Below are positions 37,700-47,565 of a DNA stretch of 64,000 bases, one piece after another. The stretch is from DATBSL01 sp963729875 (lineage in GTDB: Bacteria > Acidobacteriota > Vicinamibacteria > Fen-336). The notes beneath the pieces were generated by a model. It made no database searches. It was not told where the DNA came from and worked only from the letters and a program-made list of their open reading frames with translations. The stretch is taken from assembly GCA_963729875.1 (NCBI GenBank), contig CAVSPR010000002.1, positions 62,001-126,000 of the forward strand, given 5' to 3'. A program made the translations under genes and the position numbers. Position 1 is the stretch's first letter. Each line of letters begins with the position of its first letter.

Positions 37700-38944
37700 A
37701 TGCGGTACTCGTGTAGCCGGGCTCTCGTCGCGGGAGGCCTCGTGTCTCTCGCCCTGCTCGCCGGTTGCGGCGGGGGAGGTGGGACGGGCTCGCCCGGCTC
37801 CCCCTCCGAGCCGACGACCCCCCCGGCCGGGCAAGCTCCCGCGGGCGCGCCGATCTTCAATCCCGGGGTCCTCCACGAGGCGAGGCTGGACCTCGACCCC
37901 TCGGCCTGGCAGGCGCTGCGCGACAACTTCCTCTCCAACCAGTACTACGCGGCCAACCTGACGATCGACGGGGTCGCCGTGCTGCAGGTGGGCATTCGGT
38001 CGCGCGGCGAGGGCTCGCGCAGCGAGGACAAGCCGGGGCTCAAGGTCGAGTTCGACAAGTACGTTCCCGCCCAGGAGTACTACGGTTACAAGAGCCTGGT
38101 GCTCGACAACATGACCCAGGACCCGAGCTTCCTCCGCGAGCGGCTCGCGCTTCTCGTGTTCGAGGCCATGGGCATCGCCGCTCCCCGCAACGCCTTCGCC
38201 CGCCTCACGGTCAACGGCCAGTACTGGGGGCTGTACGCTCTCGTGGAGCCGGTGAGCAAGCCGTTCCTCGAGGCCCGGCTCGGGGAGAAGAGCGGGACGC
38301 TCTTCGACTACGAGTGGATCTACCCCTACGACTTCTCCTGGCGCGGCCCGGCCGCCGAGAGCTACGTTCCCCTCCCCTTCCAGCCGGAGACGAACGAGAC
38401 GAAGCCGGACGTGGCGGACGGCCTGGTGAGCTTCATCCAGGCGATCAACGAGACCCCCGACGCCTCCTTCGTCTCCGTGATGGGGGGCCGCCTCGACGTC
38501 GACCGCTTCCTGACCCACGTCGCAATCGAGAACGCGCTCGCCGAGGGCGACGGGATCGTGGGCGACTTCGGCGCCAACAACTTCTACCTCTACGAGTACG
38601 GGGCGAAGAACCGCTTCGTCTTCATCCCCTGGGACAAGGACAACACCTTCAGCAACGGCAGCTGGCCGCTCTACCGCAACCTCGAGGCGAACGTCCTCAC
38701 CCGTCGCCTGACCGCCGATCCCGCGAAGCGCAAGGTCTACGCGGACGCGGTCGGGCGAGCGGCGACGAGCTACGTGAACTCCCGCTGGCTCACCCCGCAG
38801 CTCGAGAGCGCCTACCAGCAGATCCGGGGGGCCGCGCTCTCGGACCCCCGCAAGCCCTTCACCAACGGGCTGTTCGAGGCCGCGGTGGACGGCTTGCGTG
38901 GCGTCATCGCCGCGCGAGAGGGCGACGTCCAGGCGCAGAGGTAA
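37700..38944 (+). CDS. CotH-kinase family lipoprotein
   Basis: A 414-residue lipoprotein (lipobox LLAGC, Cys23) with a Gly/Pro-rich linker. The fold is that of spore-coat kinase CotH: ARLDLDPSAWQALRDNF, GIRSRGEGSRSEDKPGLKVE (substrate-strand and Lys), FLRERLALLVFEAMGI, YWGLYALVEPVSKPFLE and the metal-site FIPWDKDNTFSNG. CotH kinases phosphorylate extracellular or secreted proteins using ATP or other donors. ATG 37700 directly follows AGGAGG; an upstream GTG at 37688 overlaps the porin stop. In a cluster with a porin and a phosphatase lipoprotein. Confidence 0.88.
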   Translation: MRYSCSRALVAGGLVSLALLAGCGGGGGTGSPGSPSEPTTPPAGQAPAGAPIFNPGVLHEARLDLDPSAWQALRDNFLSNQYYAANLTIDGVAVLQVGIRSRGEGSRSEDKPGLKVEFDKYVPAQEYYGYKSLVLDNMTQDPSFLRERLALLVFEAMGIAAPRNAFARLTVNGQYWGLYALVEPVSKPFLEARLGEKSGTLFDYEWIYPYDFSWRGPAAESYVPLPFQPETNETKPDVADGLVSFIQAINETPDASFVSVMGGRLDVDRFLTHVAIENALAEGDGIVGDFGANNFYLYEYGAKNRFVFIPWDKDNTFSNGSWPLYRNLEANVLTRRLTADPAKRKVYADAVGRAATSYVNSRWLTPQLESAYQQIRGAALSDPRKPFTNGLFEAAVDGLRGVIAAREGDVQAQR

Positions 38945-38951
38945 GGCGGCG

Positions 38952-40584
38952 GTGTACCGTCCGGAATCGGGAGAGAGCGGACGCGCGGCCCGGTGGTGGC
39001 GGTTCCGACTTGCGGGAGCGTTCTTCCCGCTCGTCTTCCTCGTGCTGCTCTCCGGCTGCGGCGGCGGGTCCTCGTCGCCGTCCTCGCCGCCGCCCCCCGG
39101 CGCGCCCGGCTCCGGCAGCGGACAGCCCGTGGGGACGATGACGCGCGGCCCGTACCTGCAGCACGCGGAGTCCGGCGTGACCGTGGTCTGGTACACCGAC
39201 GTGCAGACCGAGGGGCGCGTCCGCTGGACCACGGACGGGGACACGTCGGGCGAGGCCGTCTCCTCGTCCGGGGTCGCGACCCGCCACGAGGCCGTGATCG
39301 CCTCCCTCCAACCCGGCGAGCGCTGCACGTACCGGGTGTACTCCTCGCGCGGGCTGCTCGCCGGGCAGGGAGGCGCCTTCGAGTTCTCCTTCCGGGCGCC
39401 GGAGCCCGACGTGCTCCGCTTCGTGGCGTTCGGGGACAGCGGCACCGGCTCGCCCGAGCAGTACGCGGTGGCGAAGGCGATCGGCGCGGAGGCCCCCCTG
39501 CCGGACCTCGTCATGATCGTGGGCGACGTCAACCAGGTTCCCGACGGGACGGCCGCCTACGACCCCCGCTTCTTCGCGCCCTACCGGGAGCTGCTGCCGG
39601 CGATACCCTTCTACGCCCTGCTCGGGAACCACGACTACGAGGTGGAGAAGGGCAAGGCCCTCCTCGACGTCTTCACACTGCCCCGCAACGGTCCCCCCGG
39701 CCTCGTTCCCGAGTCCTCCTACTGGCTGGAGCGCGCGGGTGCGCTGATGATCGTCCACGACACGAACCAGACGCCGGCGACGCTGCGCACCCACTCGGTT
39801 CCCTGGCACACCGAGGTGGCCCGGCGCCCCGCCACGTTCCGCCTCGTCTTCCAGCACCACACGATGTACGCGTCCGGGCCCAACGGCGCCTCGCCAGCGC
39901 CGGTGCGCCCGGTGCTGGCGCCGCTCTACACGTCGACCGGGGTCGACGTCGTGTTCAACGGCCACGACCACATCTACGAGCGCACCCGCCCGATCGGGGG
40001 CGTCGTGTACGTGACCACGGGCGCGGGGGGGGCAGCTGTACCCCCGGGTCGAGACGAACGCCTTCACCGCGGCCTTCTTGAACGACAGGCACAGCTACAC
40101 CCACGTCGAGGTCCGGGGTCGCACCCTGCTCCTGCGGCAGACCGACGTGGACGGCAAGGGCGTCGACGCGCTCGCCATCACCAAGCCCGTGACGGCCTCC
40201 GACGCGCTGCGCGCCTTCGCCGGAGGGGGCGAGCCGCCGCGCGGGTGGGCCGACCCCGGGTTCGACGACGCGTCGTGGAGGGAGGCGGGGCGGGCGGGGT
40301 ACGCCTCGGCGTTGCGCGCCCGCCGGGGCTTCGGTCTCGCCCGGCCGGGCGATGTCGGCGAGGCCGTCCTCCGGGTCCGGGGCGCGAAGGACTTCGTCGT
40401 GCGCCTGAACGGCGCCGAGGTGGCGCGGGGCGACGGGCGGGACGACGCCGATGCCGCCTTCCCGGTGCCGACGTCGCTCCTGCGCCCGGGAAAGAACGCG
40501 CTCGCCGTCGAGGGCTGGGTCGACGGGACGGAAGGCTCGCCCCCGTCGCTCGACCTGTCGCTGTTCTCGTCTCCCCCGCGGTAG
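38952..40584 (+). CDS. Purple-acid-phosphatase-like metallophosphoesterase lipoprotein, one frameshift
   Basis: A lipoprotein (LLSGC, Cys36 from GTG 38952). An Fn3-like N-terminal domain (RGPYLQHAESGVTVVWYTD, CTYRVYSSRG) precedes a calcineurin-type phosphoesterase with all motifs: AFGDSGTG, VGDVNQ, GNHDYE, FQHHTMY and GHDHIYER. The frame is broken in a run of eight G near 40030; the next frame continues QLYPRVETNAFTAAFLNDRH and a C-terminal beta domain (RVRGAKDFVVRLNGAEVARG) to the TAG at 40584. Corrected length is about 543 residues. It would release phosphate from phosphomonoesters outside the cytoplasm. It starts seven bases after the CotH gene, so the four genes from 34915 are likely one operon. 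Confidence 0.85.
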
Positions 40585-40596
40585 CGGCTTCGCGGG

Positions 40597-41949
40597 TCAG
40601 GCCCAGCCCGCGACCTCGTCGAGCACGCGCTCGGCGAGCGCGCGGGCGCGCTCCTCGGTCGACGACTCCGCGATCACTCGCACGATGGGCTCGGTGTTCG
40701 ACCCGCGCAGGATGAACCAGCCCTCCTGGAGGCGCACCTTCACTCCGTCCTGCAGGTCCCGCGGCCGGTCCGCCCACGCCCCGCGGGCCCGGGCGAGGAT
40801 CGCGCGCGCCCGGTCGGCCGGCCAGTGCCGCTGCAGCTTCACCACGCGGAAGCGGTCGTACTCGGCCGCCACGGCGGAGACCGGCCGACCCGACGCCGCG
40901 AGGCGGTGCAGGACGAGCGCCATGCCCACCAGGCTGTCGCGGGCGAAGTTGACGGCGGGCCAGATCACCCCGCCGTTGCCCTCGCCGCCGATCACCGCCG
41001 CGTGCAGGCGCATGCCCTCGGCGACGTTCGCCTCGCCCACCTTCGTGCGGAAGACCGGGCAGCCGTGGCGGGCGGCCATGTCGTCCAGGGCGTCGGTGGT
41101 GGCGAGGTTCGCGACCACCGGCCCCTTCGTCCGCCGCAGGACCTCGTCCGCGGCGAGGACGAGCGTGAGCTCCTCCCCGATCGGCCGGCCGGCCTCGTCC
41201 ACGATCGCGAGGCGGTCGCCGTCCATGTCCTGGGCGAAGCCGACGTCGGCTCCCCGCGCGCGGACGGCCTCGCCGAGGGCCCCGAGGTTCTCCGCCACCG
41301 GCTCCGCGGGCCGGGGGAAGCGGCCGTCGGCGACGTCGTGGATCGCCGTCACCTCGGCGCCGAGCGCCTCCACGAGACGCGGGGCCGCGCTCGTCGCCGC
41401 GCCGCCCCCGGGGTCCACCACCACCCGCAGCCGCCGTGCCGCCGGCAGCGGGGAGACGCCGTCGACCACGGCGCGCACGTGCCGCTCCACCGCGTCGGCG
41501 ACGCGCTCGGGTGTCCTCTGGTCGGCCCCCTTCGCCTTCGCGTAGTCGCCCTGGTGGTAGATGTCGAGGAGCTCGCGGCCGCGCGCCGCGCCGAGGAAGA
41601 GCCCGTCACCGCCCACGAACTTGAGCGCGTTCCACTCGGGAGGGTTGTGGCTGGCGGTGATCGCGATGCCCCCCTGGGCCCCGAGCTGCCGCACGAGCAG
41701 CTGCACCGTCGGCGTCGGCACCACGCCGAGGTCGCTCACGCGGCAGCCGCTCGACGCGAGGCCCGCCACCACGGCCTGGCGGACCATCTCGCCGGAGGTG
41801 CGCGGGTCGCGCCCGATCACCACGCGCCCGCCGCCCACGTATGTCCCGAAGGCCTGGGCGAAGCGCGCCACCAGCTCGGGGGTGAGCGAGTCCCCGACGA
41901 CCCCGCGGACGCCCGAGATGCTGATCTTCAGGGAGGGGATGGCGCGCAT
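40597..41949 (-). CDS. Phosphohexomutase (phosphoglucosamine/phosphomannomutase type)
   Basis: A 450-residue alpha-D-phosphohexomutase moving phosphate between C1 and C6 of a sugar. All sites are canonical: N-terminal SGVRGVVGDSLTP, phosphoserine loop ITASHNPPEW, Mg loop DMDGDRLA, sugar loop GGEGNGGV and phosphate loop RGSNTEPIVR. Sequence resembles GlmM most, so UDP-GlcNAc precursor synthesis is likely, but mannose or glucose phosphate cannot be excluded. ATG 41949 has TGAGGAGACG upstream, which overlaps the stop of the paralogue before it (7 bases between genes). Last gene of a DedA-mutase-mutase operon. Confidence 0.9.
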   Translation of the reverse strand: MRAIPSLKISISGVRGVVGDSLTPELVARFAQAFGTYVGGGRVVIGRDPRTSGEMVRQAVVAGLASSGCRVSDLGVVPTPTVQLLVRQLGAQGGIAITASHNPPEWNALKFVGGDGLFLGAARGRELLDIYHQGDYAKAKGADQRTPERVADAVERHVRAVVDGVSPLPAARRLRVVVDPGGGAATSAAPRLVEALGAEVTAIHDVADGRFPRPAEPVAENLGALGEAVRARGADVGFAQDMDGDRLAIVDEAGRPIGEELTLVLAADEVLRRTKGPVVANLATTDALDDMAARHGCPVFRTKVGEANVAEGMRLHAAVIGGEGNGGVIWPAVNFARDSLVGMALVLHRLAASGRPVSAVAAEYDRFRVVKLQRHWPADRARAILARARGAWADRPRDLQDGVKVRLQEGWFILRGSNTEPIVRVIAESSTEERARALAERVLDEVAGWA

Positions 41950-41956
41950 CGTCTCC

Positions 41957-43307
41957 TCACACCCGCAGGCGCTCGCGCGCCCAGTCGGCGAGCTCCTGCG
42001 CCCGCACCGCGGTGTCCGCCTCCGCGATGACGCGCAGGAGCGACTGCGTGTTCGAGGCCCGCACGTGCACCCAGCCGTCGGGCCAGCTGATCTTCACCCC
42101 GTCCGTCTGGTCGACGCTCGCCCCCTCGACCTCCCCGACCGCCTCGCGGAACTCCTGCAGGACCGAGAAGAGGAGACGCGGGGCCACTGGCAGCGCGAGC
42201 TTTCGCCCGACGAGCGTGGGCAGATCGGCGACCAGGGCCGAGAGCGGCCGGCCGGAGCCGGCGAGGTGCTCGAGCAGCAGCCCGATCGTCGCCGCGCTGT
42301 CGTGGGTGGCCTGGACCTCGGGCACGGCCACGCCGCCGTTGCCCTCGCCCCCGAGGACCGCCCCGTGCTCGACGATGGCCTCGGAGATGAACGCCTGCCC
42401 GACCGGCGTGCGCACCACGCTGACCCCGTACCGCGCGGCCACCCGCTCGACGAGGCCGGTGGTGGAGACGTTGGTGACGATCGGCCCCTTCCTCCGCGCG
42501 AGGGCGGCCTCGGCCGCGAGCGGCAGGGTCAGCTCCTCGGAGAGGGGCCGGCCGGTCTCGTCCACGAGGCTGAGGCGCTCGCCGTCGGCGTCGAGCACGA
42601 GGCCGAGGTCGGCGTGGCCGGCGAGGACGATGGCCCGGGCCTGGGCCGCGGTGGCGACCGAGGGCTCGGGCAGGCGCGGGAACGGCAGCGAGGGGTCGTC
42701 GTTGATCGTCAGCACCTCGCAGCCGAGCGACTCGAGCCAGCGGGGGACGAGGCGCGCGCACGACCCGTTGCCGCAGTCCACCGCCACGCGGAGCCGCCGG
42801 GACCGCACCGCCGCCGCGTCGAAGCGCGGCCGCCAGCACCTCGAGGTGGTGGGGGATCGCGTCCTTCTCCTCGACGCGCGTGCCGATGCGGTCCCAGCCC
42901 ACCCGCTCGACCGCTCCCTGGTGGAAGACGTCGAGGAGCTCCTCGCCCTGCACGGCGCTGAGGTAGAGGCCGTCGTCGCGCACGAACTTGAGGGCGTTCC
43001 ACTCGGGCGGGTTGTGGCCCCCGGTGATGGAGACGCCGCCCTTCGCCCCGAGCCACCGCACCGCGAGCTGCAGCGAGGGCGTCGGGCAGATGCCGAGATC
43101 CACCACCTCGCACCCCACGGAAAGAAGCCCGGCCGTGACCGCGGCCTGCACCATCGGGCCCGAGGGCCGCGGGTCGCGGCAGACGAGCACCCGTCCGCCG
43201 TCGAGATACGAACCGAAGGCCTCGGCGAAGCGCACCACCAGCTCGGGGGTCAGGGTCTCGCCGACCACCCCGCGTACCCCGGTGATGCCGACCTTCAGCG
43301 GCTGCAT
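41957..43307 (-). CDS. Phosphohexomutase paralogue with altered active site, one frameshift
   Basis: A tandem paralogue of the 40597-41949 gene, about 449 residues after correcting one extra base near 42820 (HLEVLAAAL continues as VRSRRLRVAVDCGNG in another frame). The fold motifs remain (TGVRGVVGETLTPE, GGEGNGGV), but catalytic ones differ: the phosphoserine loop is ITGGHNPPEW (Ser replaced by Gly), the Mg loop is DADGERLS (Asp to Glu) and the phosphate loop is RASNTQSLLR (Glu-Pro lost). It therefore should not work as a normal mutase; a regulatory or scaffolding role with its paralogue is possible. It lies 16 bases after DedA. Confidence 0.85.
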
Positions 43308-43323
43308 GCCTGCCCCGGCACTC

Positions 43324-43992
43324 TCACGCGGCGGCGTCCGGCGCGGCCGCGCGCCTCGCCTGGGCGCGGTGCCGCAGGTACTCGACGACCGCCGGCATGA
43401 CCGAGAGCACGACGATCGCGATGATCACCAGGCCGAAGTTCTTCTTGACGAACGGCAGGTTGCCGAAGAAATAGCCGGCGAAGACGCAGACGGCCACCCA
43501 CAGGACGCCGCCGACCACGTTGTAGACCAGGAAGCGCCCGTAGCTCATCGCCCCGATGCCCGCCACGAACGGCGCGAACGTCCGGATGATCGGCACGAAG
43601 CGGGCGATGACGATCGTCTTGCCCCCGTACTTCTCGTAGAACGCGTGTGTCTTGCGCACGTGGTCCGGGTTGAAGAAGCGGGACTTCGGGTAGTGGAACA
43701 CCTTCGGCCCGAGGTAGTGGCCGATCCCGTAGTTGACGGTGTCGCCGAGGACGGCCGCGACCGAGAGCAGCACGAAGAGCACCCGCACGTCGAGGGCCCC
43801 CAGGGCGGCGAAGCTGCCCGCCGCGAAGAGGAGCGAGTCCCCCGGCAGGAAGGGAGTCACCACGAGGCCGGTCTCGAGGAAGACGATCGTGAAGAGCAGC
43901 CCGTAGGTCCAGGTGCCGTAGGCCTGGATCACCTCCGCGAGGTGCTTGTCGAGGTGCAGGAAGAAGTCGACGAACCAGTGGACGAGATCCAT
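43324..43992 (-). CDS. DedA-family membrane protein
   Basis: A 222-residue integral membrane protein of the DedA/VTT family, now linked to flipping of lipid carriers such as undecaprenyl phosphate. Hallmarks: LFTIVFLETGLVVTPFLPGD, GDSLLFAAGSFAALG, GDTVNYGIGHYLG and IARFVPIIRTFAPFVAGIGA with the re-entrant Arg residues. ATG 43992 follows GGGAGCTC; longer frames (44037, 44070) add a poorly fitting basic stretch. Together with the two mutases downstream it suggests cell-envelope precursor supply. Confidence 0.9.
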   Translation of the reverse strand: MDLVHWFVDFFLHLDKHLAEVIQAYGTWTYGLLFTIVFLETGLVVTPFLPGDSLLFAAGSFAALGALDVRVLFVLLSVAAVLGDTVNYGIGHYLGPKVFHYPKSRFFNPDHVRKTHAFYEKYGGKTIVIARFVPIIRTFAPFVAGIGAMSYGRFLVYNVVGGVLWVAVCVFAGYFFGNLPFVKKNFGLVIIAIVVLSVMPAVVEYLRHRAQARRAAAPDAAA

Positions 43993-44184
43993 GAGCTCCC
44001 GAAAGCGGCGGCGCGCCGCGGACAGTGAACCACCCATCCTAGCAAGAGCCGCAGGGGGCGCGAATTTCACCGTACCGCCTGGATGGCTGCCAAGTCCTGG
44101 GCGTGCATTCGTTACACGCTTTTCGAATTCTCGGGAAACCGAGCTCAGGAGAAACTCTCATGGCTCCCGAACTGGCTCGCGTGC

Positions 44185-44247
44185 TAGATTCTGCCTCAAC
44201 AGAAGACTGCGATCTTTCAAGCCATCGTCGGCCGGAGGACTCCGGCC
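44185..44247 (+). promoter_or_regulatory. Possible promoter and leader hairpin of the subtilisin gene
   Basis: TGCTAGATT (TAGATT at 44185-44190) resembles an extended -10 box. A GC hairpin follows at 44230-44247 (GGCCGGAG / CTCCGGCC), 18 bases ahead of the ATG at 44266. No known riboswitch class was recognised. Confidence 0.35.
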
Positions 44248-44265
44248 ATTCACGGGAGGGTGTGA

Positions 44266-45643
44266 ATGCGTAAGTTCATGGCATTTCTGGCGGGCGCCGC
44301 GTGCGTCGCGCTGCTTCTCGCCGGCGGGGGATGGGCCTCCGCCGACGACTACGTCCTCACGGCGGACCAGTGGGGAGGCGCCCAGACCGCGGCGGTGACC
44401 GCCGCGGGAGGGAGCGTCAAGTGGGCCCACGGCGAGACGGGAGTCGGCGTGGCGGTCTCGTGGAACCCCGCGTTCCTGACCAAGGTCCGGGCGAGCGGCG
44501 TGTTCGCGTTCGCCGGCAAGGACATGGTCGCGCGGTGGCAGCCGCGGGTCAGAACAGCGGGCCTCGAGCAGGCCGCCGTCACCCCCGGTGACGAGACCTT
44601 CATCAACCTGCAGTGGAACATCGACGCGATCAACGCCCGGGGAGCCTGGGCCGCTGGCTACACTGGGCGCGGGCGCCCGAGTCGCGGTCCTGGACGGCGG
44701 GCATCTACAGCGGCCACCACGACCTGGACGGCCAACCTCGACGTCGAGGCTTCGCGTTCTTTCGTCCCCGGCAAGGACTGGGACACGACCACCCCCCGTC
44801 CACGTTCTGGCACGGGACCCACGTGGCCGGGATCATCGCCGCCAAGGACAACGGGATCGGGACGATCGGCGTGGCGCCCCAGGCCGACGATCATCGGCGT
44901 CAAGGTTCTCGACGAACGGCAGCGGCGCCTTCAGCTGGGTGATCGCGGGGATCCTCTACGCGGCGACGCCGATGGACAGCGGCGGGGCCGGGGCCGACAT
45001 CATCAACATGAGCCTGGGCGCCACCTTCGACCGGGGCGGCGGCAACACGGGCGCGGGACCGCTGATCGCGGCCCTCAACAAGGCCGTCAACTACGCGGCC
45101 CGGAACACGCTCGTCGTGGTCGCGGCCGGCAACGACGGCCTCGACCTCGACCACAGCCGGGAGCGTCATCACCGTACCCGCCCAGTCCGGCAGCGGGATC
45201 GCCATCTCGGCGACGGGACCGATGGGCTTCGCCGTGGGCTGGCCGAACGGTGCCACCAACTTCAGCCGCCCGGCCTCCTACACGAACTACGGCAACTCGC
45301 TCGTATGGGTGGCCGCGCCCGGCGGGGACTTCATGCTCCCCGGCAACGCGATCTGCACCGCTCCCGCGCGTTCCGGCGGTTCTGTGAACCAGTACTGCTG
45401 GGTGTTCGACATGGTTTTCAGCACCACGCGGGGCAGCGCTACAGCGAGCTACTATTCGGGCCGCGGGCACCAGCATGGCGGCGCCCCACGTCGCCGGCGT
45501 GGCCGCGCTCATCAAGCAGGCGCACCCCGAGTACGGGCCGGCGCAGCTCAAGAACGCCATCGCCCAGAGCGCGGACGGGCAGGGCGCACGATCCCTACTT
45601 GGGGCGTGGCTTCCTGAACGCGTACCGGGCCGTCACCGAGTAG
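44266..45643 (+). pseudogene. Subtilisin-family (S8) serine protease, about nine frameshifts
   Basis: A secreted protease gene read in pieces across all three frames. Signal peptide and a short I9-like propeptide (FLAGAACVALLLAGGGWASA, VTAAGGSVKWAHGETGVGVA) are intact to about 44674. Then follow VAVLDGG (catalytic Asp), IYSGHHDLDG, FWHGTHVAGIIAAKDNGIGT (His), IIGVKVL, DIINMSLGA, VVVAAGNDG (oxyanion Asn), SYTNYGNSLVWVAAPGG, AGTSMAAPHVAGVAALI (Ser) and YLGRGFLNAYRAV up to TAG 45643. All catalytic residues survive but continuity needs roughly nine frame changes. Either the local sequence is poor or the gene is decaying. Corrected length would be about 459 residues, normal for a thermitase-type enzyme. 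A strong terminator follows. Confidence 0.75.
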
Positions 45644-45670
45644 CCGACCCGTCGTTCTTCGCACGTCGTC

Positions 45671-45703
45671 GGGGGAGGCTTCGGCCTCCCCCGTTTCTTT
45701 CTG
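45671..45703 (+). terminator. Rho-independent terminator with TTCG loop
   Basis: GGGGGAGGC-TTCG-GCCTCCCCC (45671-45692), perfect 9-bp stem with a UUCG tetraloop, followed by GTTTCTTTCT. It ends the subtilisin transcript. Confidence 0.9.
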
Positions 45704-45787
45704 TCCGGCCGAAGGGCTTGATGCTTTCGGTCCATTGACGGCCCGCTGACGGCGGGTCAGGCTGGCGGCCTACCGAGCGAGGTCGCC

Positions 45788-47565
45788 ATGAACTACCCCG
45801 TGTGGGAGCTGCCCTCCCCGGGCCTGCTCATCGCCGCGGTCGCCATCGTCCACGTCTTCATCTCGCACTTCGCGGTGGGCGGGGGGCTCTTCCTCGTCCT
45901 CGCGGAGCGAAAGGCCCGGCGCGAGGGGGACGAGGCCTTCCTCGGCTTCGTGCGGGACCTGAGCCGCGGGTTCATCCTGCTCACCCTCGTGCTGGGCGCC
46001 CTCACCGGCGTCGGCATCTGGTTCACGATCGCGCTCGTCCAGCCCCAGGCCACGAGCGCCCTCGTCACCACCTTCGTCTGGGCGTGGGCGATCGAGTGGA
46101 CGTTCTTCGCCACCGAGATCGCGGCGGCGATGGTCTACTACTACGGCTGGGACCGGCTCGACGCGAGGACGCACATGCGGGTCGGCTGGATCTACTTCGC
46201 CTCCGCGTGGGCCAGCCTGGTGGTGATCGCCGGCATCCTCGCCTTCATGCTCACCTCCGGCGGCTGGATCGAGACGCGCGGCTTCGCCGCCGGCTTCTTC
46301 AACCCCACCTACCTGCCGATGGTGGTGCTGCGCACCGCGGTGGCGGTGGGCCTGGCCGGCCTGTACGTGCTGTTTGCGGCCTCGTTCCTGAAGGACGCCG
46401 ACCTCAAGGCGCGCGTCGCACGGTGGTCGGCCACGCGGTGGATCGTGCCGGCGGCGATCCTGATCCCGCTCACACTGCTGTGGTACCTCTCGGTCGCGTC
46501 CGGCGCGGGGGTGGCGGTGGCGGAGACGCTGGGAGCGAAGGCGGCGACACCCGCGGCGCTCCTCGCCGCCGTCTTCGGCACGGTGAACGCGGGGCAGCCG
46601 ATCGTGCGGGGAGCGGCGCGGGTCGCGGTGGCGGGCGCGGTGCTCCTCGTCGTCGCCTCGCTCGCCCTCGTCGCGCTGCGGGCCCGCCGCTACGGTCGCC
46701 TCGAGGCGTCTGTCCTCATGCTCATCGGGTTCGCCGCGATGGGCGGAAGCGAGTGGGTGCGCGAGGGGCTGCGCAAGCCCTGGGTGATCGACCGCTACAT
46801 GTTCGTGAACGGCATCCGGGCGGCGGCCCCGCCGTCGGTGGAGGACCCCTTCGCTCTCGACTCGCTCTCTCGCCGCGGGGTCCTGGCGACCTCGCCCTGG
46901 GCCGCCGTGCCGGCCGCATTCCGCCCGGGCGACCCGGCTTTCGAGAGCCTCCCCGTCGCGGAGCGGGCCGCGGTCGAGATCGAGGCTGGCCGCGAGGTCT
47001 TCAAGCTCGAGTGCGCGGCCTGCCACACCGATCGCGCCCACCTCGGCATCCGGCGGCTGGTCCAGGGGAAGAGCGTCGCCGCGGTCACCGCCGTGCTCGA
47101 CGCGGCGGCGAAGCCGGTGACCCCGGACGGACGGCCCGGCTCGTGGTCCGACCCCGGCGTGCGCGTGGCCTCCTGGCTCGGCCGTCGCATGCCGCCCTTC
47201 GCCGGCACGGACGCCGAGAAGCACGCACTGGCCGTGCACCTCGCCCGCCTGGGGGAGACGAGCGCGCGGGCCTCGAGGCTCCGGCGTCGGCCGGCGGGGG
47301 CGCCGAGGTCTTCGAGGCGAACTGCTCTCCCTGCCACGGACCCGAGTCGCAATGGCCGATCACCGACCGGCTCCGCGGCCGCGGGGCCGGCGACTTCTAC
47401 GACCTCATCGGGCGGCTGTCCCAGGTGCGCGAGGAGATGCCGCCGTTCGCCGGGAGCGACGACGAGCGCCGCGCGCTCGCGCAGTACCTCGCCTCTCTCG
47501 CGGCCACCACGCCTGCCGACCGGGCGCCGGCCAGCGACGGCGAGCCGCCGGAGGAGAAGCCATGA
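45788..47565 (+). CDS. CydA-like membrane protein with two haem c motifs, one frameshift
   Basis: About 592 residues after correction of one indel near 47268. The N-terminal 350 residues resemble subunit I of cytochrome bd-type oxidases: HVFISHFAVGGGLFLVLAER (His pair near 22-26), AIEWTFFATEIAAAMVYYYG, GWDRLDARTHMRVGWIYFA and FNPTYLPMVVLR. The second stretch, where CydA has the b558 His ligand, shows none, so quinol oxidation as in CydA is doubtful. After the last helix come two haem-binding motifs, CAACH (409-413) and CSPCH (about 513-517), with RMPPFAG and EMPPFAGS loops giving Met ligands. A c-haem fused CydA-like protein resembles the oxygen-reductase-like groups lacking quinol sites. Start ATG 45788; stop overlaps the next gene. 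Confidence 0.75.

Noticed and set aside
44206..44265. A c-di-GMP or other riboswitch ahead of the subtilisin gene
   Set aside because: Only a simple GC hairpin is visible; none of the conserved GEMM core bases are present.
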